Below are positions 42,181 through 51,034 of a stretch of DNA of 64,000 nucleotides, piece by piece. This DNA is from Hymenobacter edaphi. Its GTDB lineage: Bacteria; Bacteroidota; Bacteroidia; Cytophagales; Hymenobacteraceae. Position 1 is the first letter of the stretch; every line of letters begins with the position of its first letter. The position numbers were made by a program, and so were the translations under genes. The stretch covers positions 558,001-622,000 of the forward strand of contig NZ_QHKM01000003.1 of the NCBI RefSeq assembly GCF_003258365.1, read 5' to 3'. A model generated the notes under the pieces. It was not told where the DNA came from. It saw nothing but the letters and a program-made list of their open reading frames with translations, and searched no databases.

Positions 42181-42188
42181 TACCTTTG
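42181..42188 (+). promoter_or_regulatory. -7 promoter element of the acyl-CoA carboxylase gene
   Basis: TACCTTTG, perfect TAnnTTTG match. A TTG start at 42186 lies inside it, which rules out the long form and supports GTG 42240. Confidence 0.65.
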
Positions 42189-42239
42189 AAATCAGCCCGC
42201 GCAGGCGGGCGTTTCGTCTCCCCAACGCTTCCCATTCCC

Positions 42240-43895
42240 GTGAACCAGCCCGCCACGCCCTCCCGTCAGGACCTCGAATTCAACAAAAACGAAGACCAGC
42301 TCAAGCAGCTCAACTTCCAGCTGCAGAAGCGCCTGGAGAAGGTGCGGCTCGGCGGGGGCGAAAAGCGCATTGCCGCCCACAAGGCCAAGGGCAAGCTCAC
42401 GGCCCGGGAGCGAATTGACTACCTCATCGACCCCGGCTCCAACACCGTCGAAATCGGCGCGTTTGCCGGCGAGGGTATGTATAAGGAGGAAGGCGGCTGC
42501 CCCAGCGGCGGCGTGGTCGTGGTCATCGGCTACGTGCAGGGCCGGCAATGCGTCATCGTGGCCAACGACGCCACTGTAAAGGCCGGGGCCTGGTTCCCGA
42601 TTACGGCCAAGAAAAACCTGCGCGCCCAGGAAATCAGCATCGAAAACAAGCTGCCGATTATCTACCTCGTGGACTCGGCCGGCGTGTACCTGCCGATGCA
42701 GGACGAAATCTTCCCCGACAAGGAGCACTTCGGCCGCATCTTCCGCAACAACGCGGTGATGAGCAGCATGGGCATCGTGCAGCTGGCGGCTATCATGGGC
42801 CCCTGCGTGGCCGGCGGGGCTTACCTCCCCATCATGTCCGACGAGGCCATGATTGTGGATGGCACGGGCTCGGTGTTCCTGGCCGGCTCGTACCTGGTGA
42901 AGTCGGCCATCGGCGAATCCATCGACAACGAGACGCTGGGCGGGGCCACCACACACTCGGAAATTTCGGGCGTGACGGATTACAAGTTCAAGGACGACGC
43001 GGAGTGCCTGGACCACATCCGCAATATCTTCGACAAGCTTGGGGGCCACGCCACGGCCGGTTTTTCGCGCAAAACGCCCCAGGCACCGGCCCAGGACGAG
43101 CGGGAAATCTACGGCCTGCTGCCCTCCGACCGGGTGAAGCCCTACGACATGATGGATATTATCAACCGCCTGGTGGATAACTCCGAATTTGAGCCCTACA
43201 AGGACCTGTACGGCCAGACGCTTATCTGCGGGCTGGCGCGCATCGACGGCTGGGCGGTGGGCATCGTGGCCAACCAGCGCAAAATCGTGAAGACCAAGAA
43301 GGGCGCCATGCAGATGGGCGGGGTTATCTACTCCGACTCGGCCGATAAGGCAGCGCGCTTTATTATGAACTGCAACCAGAAGCGCATTCCGCTGGTGTTT
43401 TTGCACGACGTGTCGGGCTTCATGGTCGGCTCGCAGTCGGAGCACGGCGGCATCATCAAGGACGGGGCGAAGATGGTCAACGCCATGTCCAACTCCGTGG
43501 TGCCGAAGTTCTCGGTCATCATCGGCAACTCGTACGGGGCCGGCAACTACGCCATGTGCGGCAAGGCCTACGACCCGCGCCTGATCGTGGCCTGGCCCAC
43601 GGCCCAGCTGGCGGTGATGAGCGGGGCCGCGGCGGCCAATACGCTGCTGCAGATTCAGGTGGCCGCCGCCGAGGGCAAGGGCGAAAAGCTCACCGAGGAG
43701 GCCAAAAAGGAAATGTTCGACAAGATCAAGGCCCGCTACGACGAGCAGCTCTCGCCCTACTACGCCGCCGCCCGCCTCTGGGTCGACGCCATCATCGACC
43801 CGCTGGAAACCCGCAAGCTGATTTCGGAAGGCATCAGTATGGCCAACCACGCCCCGATTGAGAAGGCGTACAACGTGGGGGTAATTCAGGTGTGA
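42240..43895 (+). CDS. Acyl-CoA carboxylase beta (carboxyltransferase) subunit
   Basis: 551 residues. The biotin-dependent carboxyltransferase halves are visible: N-half ERIDYLIDPGSNTVEIGAFAGEG, GGVVVVIGYVQGR, SAGVYLPMQ, MGPCVAGGAYLPIMSDE, GGATTHSEISGV; C-half MQMGGVIYSDSADKAARFI, LHDVSGFMVGSQSE and GAGNYAMCGKAYDPRLIVAWPTAQ. It transfers carboxyl from biotin to an acyl-CoA, propionyl- or methylcrotonyl-CoA, in the cytoplasm. The biotin carboxylase and carrier subunits are not in the window. The GTG at 42240 was chosen because of the promoter at 42181-42188. Confidence 0.93.
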   Translation: MNQPATPSRQDLEFNKNEDQLKQLNFQLQKRLEKVRLGGGEKRIAAHKAKGKLTARERIDYLIDPGSNTVEIGAFAGEGMYKEEGGCPSGGVVVVIGYVQGRQCVIVANDATVKAGAWFPITAKKNLRAQEISIENKLPIIYLVDSAGVYLPMQDEIFPDKEHFGRIFRNNAVMSSMGIVQLAAIMGPCVAGGAYLPIMSDEAMIVDGTGSVFLAGSYLVKSAIGESIDNETLGGATTHSEISGVTDYKFKDDAECLDHIRNIFDKLGGHATAGFSRKTPQAPAQDEREIYGLLPSDRVKPYDMMDIINRLVDNSEFEPYKDLYGQTLICGLARIDGWAVGIVANQRKIVKTKKGAMQMGGVIYSDSADKAARFIMNCNQKRIPLVFLHDVSGFMVGSQSEHGGIIKDGAKMVNAMSNSVVPKFSVIIGNSYGAGNYAMCGKAYDPRLIVAWPTAQLAVMSGAAAANTLLQIQVAAAEGKGEKLTEEAKKEMFDKIKARYDEQLSPYYAAARLWVDAIIDPLETRKLISEGISMANHAPIEKAYNVGVIQV

Positions 43896-43932
43896 GGCAG
43901 TAGGCCTGGCCGCTCAAGAACTCGGAACGCGT

Positions 43933-44454
43933 ATGTTAAAAAATGGGTGGGGAACGGTCGTTGAGGCTTTGTGGACGTGGTTGCGCGGGCCCCTCGGACC
44001 CGCCCTGCCGCCCGTGGCTCATCCCCGGTACACCAAGAACAACCCCGGCCGCTGGGTTGACACGTCGGCCGACTGGCGCATCCAGGAGCGCAGCAGCTTG
44101 GCCACGCCGCTGACTACCGGTGCGCTGCTGCAGTGGCAAGAGCACAACTTCAGCTACGCAAGGCTGCGAGTAGACGAATACCAGCGCCTGTATCTGGACA
44201 TGCGCTTCGACTGGCCCGCGGATACCTACTATGGCCAGGAAGAACTGCAGGCCACCGAAGCAGACGCGGCGGCGTGCGAAGGCCTCTACTTGGCGGAATT
44301 CCGGCGGTATTCGGACGATACGGCCGAGCTGGTGGTCAAGCAGGTGCCGGGCTTTGCCGGAAGCTTGACCCTGGTGCTACAAGGCGTGACGGCGGAAGAC
44401 TGGCAGCGCCTGCAAAGTCAGGCTTCTAAATGCTACAGGTGGATAGCCGAGTAG
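43933..44454 (+). CDS. Hypothetical protein
   Basis: 173 residues, soluble. Contains WRIQERSSLATPLTTGALLQWQEHNFSYARLRVDEYQRLYLDMRFDWP and a C-terminal VLQGVTAEDWQRLQSQASKCYRWIAE. I do not recognise a family. The ATG at 43933 is preceded by a 37-base gap after the carboxylase stop and may be in its transcript, with the terminator at 44491 ending it. Confidence 0.55.
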   Translation: MLKNGWGTVVEALWTWLRGPLGPALPPVAHPRYTKNNPGRWVDTSADWRIQERSSLATPLTTGALLQWQEHNFSYARLRVDEYQRLYLDMRFDWPADTYYGQEELQATEADAAACEGLYLAEFRRYSDDTAELVVKQVPGFAGSLTLVLQGVTAEDWQRLQSQASKCYRWIAE

Positions 44455-44487
44455 CCTGGCCCACGGCCACTCCAACGCCTGCTAAAA

Positions 44488-44608
44488 CAAAACGCCCCGG
44501 CCACCCAGCCGGGGCGTTTCCACTCATTATAGCTGGTGCCACCCACCCAAAGCGCAGCACCTTACTCGCCGGCAAAGCTCGGGCCGCCGTGTGACCTGGG
44601 CGTTGCCG
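44488..44608. repeat. 121-bp direct repeat, copy A (with terminator)
   Basis: Identical to 46266-46386 except one base (C at 44504, T at 46282). It includes a stem AACGCCCCGGC / GCCGGGGCGTT (44491-44519) and about 85 bases of unique sequence. It lies 31 bases below the stop of the serine hydrolase gene (minus strand). Confidence 0.95.
44491..44519. terminator. Terminator inside repeat copy A
   Basis: AACGCCCCGGC-CACCCA-GCCGGGGCGTT stem followed by T on both strands; serves the + gene ending at 44454 and the serine hydrolase gene on the minus strand. Confidence 0.75.
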
Positions 44609-44639
44609 GGCCGTTACGATTTCGGTGTTTCGGCGCGGA

Positions 44640-46127
44640 TTACTGCTGCAAATACTCGGCGGCGGTGCGGTTCATGGGGTTCAGGGCCAGGGCGCGGGTG
44701 TAGTGCTGGGTGGCCAGCTTCTTGTTGCCGAGGGCGGCGTAGGTTTCGGCCAGGCTGTCGTAGGTGTTGGCACTGGCGGGGTAGAGGCGCACGTTCAGCT
44801 GAAACACGGCCAGGGCATCGGTCAGCTGGCCCTGCTCCACCAGGGAGTAGCCCCAGGCGTTGACGGCAGTTTCGGGCAGGGCGTAGGCGGGGTCTTTGCG
44901 GCGGGCTTTCTTCACTTCCTCCTCTAGGTGCGTGAAGCCGCGCTGGCGCAGGGTGCGGTGCAGGGCGCGCAGGGTCGGGGGCAGGCCGAAGCCGTCGGCC
45001 ACGCGCATATCGGACAGGTAGCAGGCCGCCAGCGCGTCGATGAACCGCTCGGGGTTGGCGCCCTGCAGGTTGGTCAGCACCACGATGGCCAGGTCGTCCT
45101 GCGGGTACACGAACACGGCGGAGCGGCCGCCACCCACCGGGGCCACGGCCGGGTGCTCGGGCCGGTCGACGGTGGGCCAGCCGAGGGCATAGCCGGTGAG
45201 CTTGCCGCCGAAGCTGCGGGTAGTGCCATCGTTGAGCCGGCCGGGCGTCCAGAGCGTGGGCAGGCTGGCGGGCTGCAGGAGCTTGCCCTGCTGCAGGGCC
45301 ACCAGCCAGCGGGCCATTTCCTGGGCAGTGGAGCTCATGCCCGCGGCCGGGCGCAGCGAGGGCGGAAACACCTCGAACAGGTTCTGCAGCTCCTTGCCCC
45401 GGCGCGGCCGGCCGTCGATGTACTGGGTGAAGGTGTAGCCGCGGGCCAGGCGGGGCAGCACGGTGTGGGCGTCGCCGGAACTGGTGCGGGGCATGGGCAC
45501 CACGTCGAGCTGCCGCTGCTGGATAAAGGCAGCGAAGGGCTGCCCGCTGAGCTTATCGATAAGCTTGCCCAGCAACAGGTAGTTGGTCTGGTTGTAGGCA
45601 AACCGCTCCCCGGGCTTGGCTTCCAGCGGCTGCTTCTGCACCTCGGCCCAGGCGGCTTTTTCGTTGTTCTCGGTCACCAGCGCGTCCTCGGGCATGATGT
45701 CGGGCAGGCCGGAGGTGTGCGTGAGCAGCTGCCGGACGGTGACCGGGTGCCAGGCGGCGGGCAGCTCGGGCAGGTAGCGCCCGGCTGGCGCCGAGAGGTC
45801 GAGCTGGCCGGCTTCCACCAGCTGCATCACCGCCACGCCCACGAAGGCTTTGGTGATGGAGTTCAGGAAAAAGCGCGTCTGCCCCGTCACCGGCACCGAG
45901 TCCTGCACGTTGGCCAAGCCGTAGTTGCTCAGCTTGACGATCTGCCCGTGGCGCACCACGGCCAGCTGCACGCCCGGAATGCGCAGCTGGCGCATGGCCT
46001 GCTGCACCAGCAGGTCCACGCTGTCGGGTGGGGCGGTTTGGGCAGCAGCGGGGGCCAACGGGCCCAGCAGCAGGGTCAGGGCGCCGCCAAGCAGGCCGGC
46101 GCACAGGGAGCGGAAATGCGTTTTCAT
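44640..46127 (-). CDS. Serine hydrolase (beta-lactamase family) with C-terminal TPR region
   Basis: 495 residues. Signal (MKTHFRSLCAGLLGGALTLLLGPLAPAAAQ), then the beta-lactamase/transpeptidase-like domain: SITK (S90-x-x-K93), YNQTNY (Y178; the third residue is Q instead of N, as in many serine hydrolases), and VGGGRSAVFVYPQDDLAIVVLTN (about 353-376) as the third motif. About 400-495 hold two or three TPR-like helix pairs (WGYSLVEQGQLTDALAVFQLNVRLYP). Exported; substrates could be peptides, esters or D-amino acid peptides. The gene lies between two 121-bp direct repeats. The ATG is at 46127, with a TAACCTTTG-like element 60-80 bases above. Confidence 0.87.
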   Translation of the reverse strand: MKTHFRSLCAGLLGGALTLLLGPLAPAAAQTAPPDSVDLLVQQAMRQLRIPGVQLAVVRHGQIVKLSNYGLANVQDSVPVTGQTRFFLNSITKAFVGVAVMQLVEAGQLDLSAPAGRYLPELPAAWHPVTVRQLLTHTSGLPDIMPEDALVTENNEKAAWAEVQKQPLEAKPGERFAYNQTNYLLLGKLIDKLSGQPFAAFIQQRQLDVVPMPRTSSGDAHTVLPRLARGYTFTQYIDGRPRRGKELQNLFEVFPPSLRPAAGMSSTAQEMARWLVALQQGKLLQPASLPTLWTPGRLNDGTTRSFGGKLTGYALGWPTVDRPEHPAVAPVGGGRSAVFVYPQDDLAIVVLTNLQGANPERFIDALAACYLSDMRVADGFGLPPTLRALHRTLRQRGFTHLEEEVKKARRKDPAYALPETAVNAWGYSLVEQGQLTDALAVFQLNVRLYPASANTYDSLAETYAALGNKKLATQHYTRALALNPMNRTAAEYLQQ

Positions 46128-46265
46128 AGCACGGTGGAAGTGAGAGCGGAGCCGCGGCAACACGGCTGCCGGGCATCTGGGGCGGCAGATGAGCCCGCGC
46201 CGGCAAAGGTTGCCCGGTTGCGGGCTAATTGGGCCAAGCAGTTGACCTGCAGCTGCGAAAAAACG

Positions 46266-46386
46266 CAAAACGCCCCGGCCATCCAGCCGGGGCGTTTCCA
46301 CTCATTATAGCTGGTGCCACCCACCCAAAGCGCAGCACCTTACTCGCCGGCAAAGCTCGGGCCGCCGTGTGACCTGGGCGTTGCCG
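46266..46386. repeat. 121-bp direct repeat, copy B
   Basis: Same as copy A but for one base. It starts (on the minus strand) five bases below the stop of the LacI-type regulator gene and includes the same stem-loop terminator (46269-46297). The pair is separated by 1,657 bases holding the serine hydrolase gene. Confidence 0.95.
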
Positions 46387-46391
46387 CTGGG

Positions 46392-47426
46392 TTAAGCTTG
46401 TGGCGGCCGGCGCAGCGACGACTCGCGCACCAGCAGCGTGGGCTGCAGCACGGTGCGGCGCGGGGCAAAGCGGGCGGGCTCGTCCTCCAGCATTTCCAGC
46501 AGCAGCCGCACCGCCGACTGCCCCAGCTGCTCGCTGCCCTGGTCCACGGAGCTGAGCAGGGGGTCGGTGAAGGAGGTAAACGACTCGTTGCTGAAGCCCA
46601 CCAGGGCCATATCCTGCGGCACCGCCAAGCCCTGGGCCTTCAGCTCCTTCAGCGCCCCCACCAGGGCAAAGTCACTGGCCGAAAAGATGGCGTCGGGCGC
46701 AGGTTGTTGCCGGAGCAGCTGGCGCACGCCCGCGCGGCCATCCTCCACGCACAGGTCGCTGTAGAGCACCAGGCTTTCGTCCGCGGGCCGGCCGGCGTGG
46801 CGCAGGGCGTCGAGGTAGCCCTGGCGGCGGTGGCGGTAGATATTCAGGTGCTGCGGCCCGGCGAAGTGCGCAATGCGCCCGCAGCCCTGGTCGAGCAGGT
46901 GCTGGGTGGCCTGGTAGGCCCCCTGGTAGTCGTCGATGACCACGGCGCTGACTGCCGGGCTGTCGGGCACCCGGTCGAAGAATACCAGCGGAATGCCGCG
47001 CTTGCGCACCTTGTCGAAGTGCTTGTCGTCCTGGGTAGTGCGCGCCAGCGACACCAGAATGCCCGCCACCTGGGCATTGAGCAGGGTTTCGAGGTTCTGC
47101 CGCTCGTGGCGCACGTCCTCGTTCGACTGGCAGATCAGGATGCTGAAGCCGGCCTTGGTGGCCAGCGCCTCAATGCCCTTCACCACCGTCATGAAGAAGT
47201 GCCCGTCGATGTGGGGCACGATGACGCCCAGCAGGTTGCTGCGGCCCTTGCGCAGGGCCGAGGCGAGGTGGTTGGGTTGGTAGTTCAGGCTCCGGGCCAG
47301 CTGCCAGACGCGCTTTTTGGTAGCGTCGCTGATGCCGGGATGGTCGCTCAGCGCCCGCGAAATCGTGGAAACGGATAGGTCCAGCGCCTTCGCCAAATCC
47401 GAGATGGAAGCTGTGTTGCGGGCCAA
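46392..47426 (-). CDS. LacI-family transcriptional regulator 1
   Basis: 344 residues. HTH at the start: ASISDLAKALDLSVSTISRALSDHPGISDATKKRV, hinge QLARSLNYQPNHLASALRKGRS, then the periplasmic-binding-like ligand domain (NLLGVIVPHIDGHFF ... DGFSNESFTSFTDPLLSSVDQ). It probably controls the neighbouring galactose genes, which lie just upstream on the same strand. The start is uncertain: TTG 47426 gives the best HTH start and lies below a TAATTTCG promoter-like element (47488-47495, minus strand); ATG 47510 is the alternative but would overlap that element. It is a close paralog of the regulator at 51490. Confidence 0.88.
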   Translation of the reverse strand: MARNTASISDLAKALDLSVSTISRALSDHPGISDATKKRVWQLARSLNYQPNHLASALRKGRSNLLGVIVPHIDGHFFMTVVKGIEALATKAGFSILICQSNEDVRHERQNLETLLNAQVAGILVSLARTTQDDKHFDKVRKRGIPLVFFDRVPDSPAVSAVVIDDYQGAYQATQHLLDQGCGRIAHFAGPQHLNIYRHRRQGYLDALRHAGRPADESLVLYSDLCVEDGRAGVRQLLRQQPAPDAIFSASDFALVGALKELKAQGLAVPQDMALVGFSNESFTSFTDPLLSSVDQGSEQLGQSAVRLLLEMLEDEPARFAPRRTVLQPTLLVRESSLRRPPQA

Positions 47427-47537
47427 CGGGAAGCGGGGATTGAGGGGCTGATGGAAGGAAACGCGCAGCCGGTAGGCCACCGCTCGGGCGAAATTACGCA
47501 AGCGGCCCATCGGCAGCGGCGCGCGGCCCGGCGGTGT

Positions 47538-47594
47538 CGGCTTGGCCGGCAGCGGATGAGCCGGCCAAGCCGCCGCGTGGGGCCACGCGGCGGC
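47538..47594. repeat. Tandem hairpins between galT and the LacI gene
   Basis: Two adjacent perfect stems: CGGCTTGGCCGGC with its inverse at 47538-47550/47560-47572, and GCCGCCGCGTGG with its inverse at 47569-47580/47583-47594. They overlap by four bases, so they may be alternative structures. They lie 70-125 bases below the galT stop and may terminate or attenuate readthrough into the regulator gene. Confidence 0.6.
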
Positions 47595-47664
47595 CCGTTT
47601 CCGGTGCGGTAGCAGGCCCGGAGCCACGGCGGTTAGCCCGTGCGGGCGCCAGCTGCCGAACGCG

Positions 47665-48723
47665 CTATTCCGGCGCCTCCGTCTGCTTGTAGTGCACTTC
47701 CGGCAGCTCGCGCAAGCGCTGGGCGGCGTACTCGGGCGTGATGTCGCGCTGCGGGTTGGCCAGCATCTCGTAGCCCACCATGAACTTGCGCACCGTGGCC
47801 GAGCGCAGCAGCGGCGGAAAGAAGTGCATGTGCAGGTGCCATTCCGGGTGCGCCTCGCCGTCGGTGGGGCGCTGGTGCAGGCCGGCGGAGTAGGGGAAGG
47901 AGGTCTGGAAAAGGTTGTCGTAGCGGATGGTGAGGCGGCGGATGATGTCGGCAAAGGCGTCCTTTTCCGCGTCGCGGAGCTGGGTCACATCCTGCACCGG
48001 GCGGCGCGGCAGCACCAGCGTCTCGAAGGGCCAGGCCGCCCAGAACGGCACCAGCGCCACCCAATGCTCGTTGTCGAGCACCACGCGCGTCTGCTCCCGC
48101 AGCTCGATTTCCAGGTAATCCGTCAGCAGGGTGCGGCCGTGCTGCTGGAAGTAAGCCCGCTGCTGCACGGTTTCCTTGGCCGGGTCGCCGGGCACGGTGC
48201 GCTGCGCCCAGATCTGCCCGTGCGGGTGCGGGTTCGAGCAGCCCATCACCTGGCCCTTGTTCTCGAAAATCTGCACGTAGTTGATGTCGGGGCGGGCGCC
48301 CAGCTCGGCAAACTGCTCGGCCCACACGTCCACCACGCCGCGAATGGCCTCGGTGGTCATTTCGGGCAGGGTCAGGTCGTGGCGGGGCGAAAAGCAGATG
48401 ACGCGCGCCAGCCCCGATTCGGCCTCGGCCCGCAGCAGCCCGCCCACTTCCACCGCGCCGTGGGGCGCATCGGGCGTGAGGGCGGCGAAGTCGTTGTCGA
48501 ACACGAAAGTGCCGGTGTAGGGCGGGTTCACGATGCCGCCGGCGCGGGTGTTGCCCGGGCAGAGGTAGCAGCCCGGGTCGTAGGCGGGGCGCTGCGAGCG
48601 GTCCGGGGCTTCCTGCTGCCCCTGCCAGGGGCGCAGCGCCCGGTGCGGCGACACGAGCAGCCATTCGCCGGTGAGCGGGTTGAAACGGCGGTGCGGTTGC
48701 TGGGCGAGGTCGAATGAGGCCAT
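47665..48723 (-). CDS. galT: Galactose-1-phosphate uridylyltransferase
   Basis: 352 residues, normal length. The active site is [13 protein letters not shown] (about 163-175; the HxHxHGQ-like triad with the nucleophilic histidine), with zinc-region [12 protein letters not shown] and the C-terminal [12 protein letters not shown]. It exchanges UDP between glucose-1-P and galactose-1-P in the Leloir pathway. It follows galK by 166 bases on the minus strand, so operon readthrough is likely, though a separate promoter cannot be excluded. Confidence 0.97.
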   Translation of the reverse strand: MASFDLAQQPHRRFNPLTGEWLLVSPHRALRPWQGQQEAPDRSQRPAYDPGCYLCPGNTRAGGIVNPPYTGTFVFDNDFAALTPDAPHGAVEVGGLLRAEAESGLARVICFSPRHDLTLPEMTTEAIRGVVDVWAEQFAELGARPDINYVQIFENKGQVMGCSNPHPHGQIWAQRTVPGDPAKETVQQRAYFQQHGRTLLTDYLEIELREQTRVVLDNEHWVALVPFWAAWPFETLVLPRRPVQDVTQLRDAEKDAFADIIRRLTIRYDNLFQTSFPYSAGLHQRPTDGEAHPEWHLHMHFFPPLLRSATVRKFMVGYEMLANPQRDITPEYAAQRLRELPEVHYKQTEAPE

Positions 48724-48889
48724 GAGAGAAAAGGTGCAGCGGCCACGGAGCCGGCAGAAAGGGCGGAAGAAAGAATAACGGCGACTACCACACTATACCC
48801 ACGCGGCGCCGCCAGGTTGCCGGCGTTGCGCCGGGGAGCGGGTTGGGCGCCGGCGTCGGGCCGCCCGGTTGCGGCCGGGGCCGGCTGGC

Positions 48890-50068
48890 TCAGGCGGAAT
48901 GCGCCGCCGCGGCCGGCCCTGCTACCTCCGACACGCCGGCCACGATGCTGGTCTGGTAGGTTTCCAGCGGGCGGCCGAAGCGGCGCTGGTAGGCCTGGCC
49001 GACGGTCTGGATGAAGGCCTCGACGTGGGCGGGGGCCACCAGGTTGAGGGTGCAGCCGCCGAAGCCGCCGCCCATCATGCGGGCGCCGTACACGCCGGGC
49101 AGGCCGCGGGCGGCTTCCTCCAGCGCGTCCAGCTCGGGGCAGCTCACCTCGTACTCGTCGCGCAGGCCGGCGTGGGAGGCGTGCATGAGCCGGCCGACGG
49201 CGGCCAGGTCGCGGCGCTGCAGCGCTTCGCAGGCGTCGAGCACGCGCTGGTTTTCCTGCACCACGTAGCGGCAGCGGCGGTAAGTCACTTCGTCGAACGC
49301 GGCCTGGTGTTGCGCCAGCTGGGCCAGGGTGGCGTCGCGCAGGCTTTTCACGTCGGGGTAGTGCTGCTGCAGCAGCTGCACGCCCCGCTCGCACTCCTGG
49401 CGGCGCTTGTTGTACTCCGAGTCGGCCAGGCTGTGCTTCACGCCCGAGTTGCAGAGCACCAGGCGGCAGGCCTCGGTATCGAAGGGGAAGTACGCGTAGG
49501 CCAGCGAGCGGCAGTCCAGGCGCACCACCTGCCCGTCGCGGCCGAACAGGCTGGCAAACTGGTCCATCAGCCCGCACATGACGCCCGCGTACTCGTGCTC
49601 GGCCTTCTGCGCCATGTGGGCCAGTTCCATGCGCTCCAGGTGGGTGCCCAGCAGCTGATCCAGCGCAAAAGCCAGCCCGCACTCCACCGCCGCCGACGAG
49701 GACATGCCCGCCCCCACCGGCACGTTGCCCCCAAATACGCAGTCGAAGCCCGGCACCGGGACGCCGCGCCGCTGAAACTGGGCCACTACGCCCTTCAGGT
49801 AGTTGGCCCACTGCGGCTGGCCGGGCTGCAGCGCGGCCAGGTCCGTGGCGTAGTGCTCCTGGTTGTCGTAAGCGTAAAGGCGGGCCGTGGTGGTGCCGTT
49901 GAGTGCCACGGCAAAGATGATTTCTTTGTCAACGGCGGCAGGCAGCACGAAGCCCCCGTTGTAGTCGGTGTGTTCCCCGATCAGGTTGACGCGGCCCGGG
50001 GCGCGTACGACCAGCGGCGTGGAGCCAAAGTGCTGCCGGAAGGCAGCGGTAATGCGGGAGGCAAGCAT
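48890..50068 (-). CDS. galK: Galactokinase
   Basis: 392 residues of the GHMP family. RAPGRVNLIGEHTDYNGGFVLP, the ATP loop PVGAGMSSSAAVECGLAF and GGGFGGCTLNLV are the three signature motifs. It phosphorylates alpha-D-galactose at C1 in the cytoplasm, making galT's substrate. The ATG at 50068 begins the conserved part; upstream in-frame codons are non-conserved. A LacI-type operator (50146-50159) lies above an ACCTTTG -7 element (about 50115-50121), so expression is probably repressed by one of the neighbouring LacI proteins. Confidence 0.97.
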   Translation of the reverse strand: MLASRITAAFRQHFGSTPLVVRAPGRVNLIGEHTDYNGGFVLPAAVDKEIIFAVALNGTTTARLYAYDNQEHYATDLAALQPGQPQWANYLKGVVAQFQRRGVPVPGFDCVFGGNVPVGAGMSSSAAVECGLAFALDQLLGTHLERMELAHMAQKAEHEYAGVMCGLMDQFASLFGRDGQVVRLDCRSLAYAYFPFDTEACRLVLCNSGVKHSLADSEYNKRRQECERGVQLLQQHYPDVKSLRDATLAQLAQHQAAFDEVTYRRCRYVVQENQRVLDACEALQRRDLAAVGRLMHASHAGLRDEYEVSCPELDALEEAARGLPGVYGARMMGGGFGGCTLNLVAPAHVEAFIQTVGQAYQRRFGRPLETYQTSIVAGVSEVAGPAAAAHSA

Positions 50069-50145
50069 GAGGAAAGGCAAGGGAGAAACGAAGCACCGGG
50101 CCACCGGCTTTAGCGGGGCCAAAGGTGATAATTTGCCTTAAAATG

Positions 50146-50159
50146 TGCAAACGTTTGCA
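50146..50159. promoter_or_regulatory. LacI-type operator O1 (galK promoter)
   Basis: TGCAAACGTTTGCA, a perfect 14-base palindrome with the central CG typical of LacI-family operators, just above the galK -7 element. Confidence 0.75.
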
Positions 50160-50318
50160 AGATATTTGGTTGGATTCGAGCTTGCCTAAACACCTGACAA
50201 GGATGGTAATAAAGATGTTATTCAGCTCTTAGGTATAATGTATGACATTTTCTGTCGATAAGTCTGCTTATTATACTCGCCTGCTGCTTTGATAGTGTCG
50301 CAGTCATTCAAGGCAAGA

Positions 50319-50340
50319 TTAATGCAAACGTTTGCATTAA
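50319..50340. promoter_or_regulatory. LacI-type operator O2
   Basis: A perfect 22-base palindrome (TTAATGCAAAC and its inverse) with the same core as O1. Centre-to-centre distance to O1 is 177 bases, close to a whole number of helical turns, which would suit looping. Confidence 0.75.
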
Positions 50341-50480
50341 TGTTGCCCAATTCTTTTCCTCATTTCTTCCCAAAGAACTTCGCCGCCCACGGCCAGGCCT
50401 GTGCCGGCTGACGCGGCCAAGGTCTTTGCGCCGCCGCTACGGTGGGCGACCATAAGGCACCGCCAGACCCCCAAAAAAAA

Positions 50481-50508
50481 CAGCGCCGACGGGTATCCGT
50501 CGGCGCTG
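50481..50508 (-). terminator. Terminator of the IS630-type HTH gene
   Basis: CAGCGCCGACGG / CCGTCGGCGCTG stem, followed on the minus strand by eight T; 26 bases below the stop. Confidence 0.85.
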
Positions 50509-50533
50509 CCGGAAAGCGGGTTGGCTACGGGGG

Positions 50534-51034
50534 TTAGGAAGCCTGCATCAGCTGCAGGGCGCCGTCGGTCGTCGTCAGGGCCGATTCGCGGGGCAGAGTG
50601 GAGGCGCTCATCTGCTTGAGGGCCTTCTGCACGGTGATGGTGCAGATGCGCTCGGTGTAGCCCATTTCGACCACGCGCTGGGCCAGCAGCGGCAGCGTCC
50701 AGCGGCGGTGGCTGGCCGGGGCCGGGCCGCGCATCAGGCGGCGCAACAGCGACTCCAGCTTGGGCGTGAGCTTGGTGGGGGCGCCGCAGCGGGGCACGGC
50801 GTGCAGGTAGTCATTGAAGCCCTGCTGGCTGAAGGCCCGGCGCATGCTGTACACGCGGTCGATGCTCAGGTTCAGCTGCTCGCCCGATTCCTGGGCCGGC
50901 ATGTCCAGCAGCCAGTGCTGCAGCACCTGGGCGCGGTTGCGCTGCTGCCGCGAGATGGTTTCGGAGCTGACGAAATCTTCCAGGTAAGCCCGCTGCTTGC
51001 GGGTGAGTTGCAGGGAGTGGCGTTGACGACCCAT
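50534..51034 (-). CDS. Orphan IS630-type DNA-binding protein (HTH and winged helix, no DDE domain)
   Basis: 166 residues. SLQLTRKQRAYLEDFVSSETISRQQRNRAQVLQHWLLDMPAQESGEQLNLSIDRVYSMRRAFSQQGFNDYLHAVPRCGAPTKLTP followed by RRWTLPLLAQRVVEMGY and ICTITVQKALK matches the order of the N-terminal part of IS630-family transposases (HTH, then 'GRP-KLT' linker, then winged helix). The catalytic DDE domain is absent and the frame is intact, with its own promoter (TACTTTCG, 51083-51090), operator and terminator. This suggests a domesticated regulator, but a short transposition remnant is possible. Start: ATG 51034. Confidence 0.72.
   Translation of the reverse strand: MGRQRHSLQLTRKQRAYLEDFVSSETISRQQRNRAQVLQHWLLDMPAQESGEQLNLSIDRVYSMRRAFSQQGFNDYLHAVPRCGAPTKLTPKLESLLRRLMRGPAPASHRRWTLPLLAQRVVEMGYTERICTITVQKALKQMSASTLPRESALTTTDGALQLMQAS

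Larger units (their letters stand above)
50069..50533. other. Non-coding regulatory region of the galactose operon
   Basis: It contains the galK promoter (ACCTTTG on the minus strand, about 50115-50121), two LacI-type operators (50146-50159 and 50319-50340) and the terminator of the HTH gene (50481-50508). The part from about 50160 to 50315 is AT-rich and shows nothing else recognisable. Confidence 0.65.

Noticed and set aside
44524-44608. Short open frame ending TPRSHGGPSFAGE in the 121-bp repeats as a gene
   Set aside because: Too short with no start or upstream coding continuity; perhaps a remnant of an older gene end, but unsupported.
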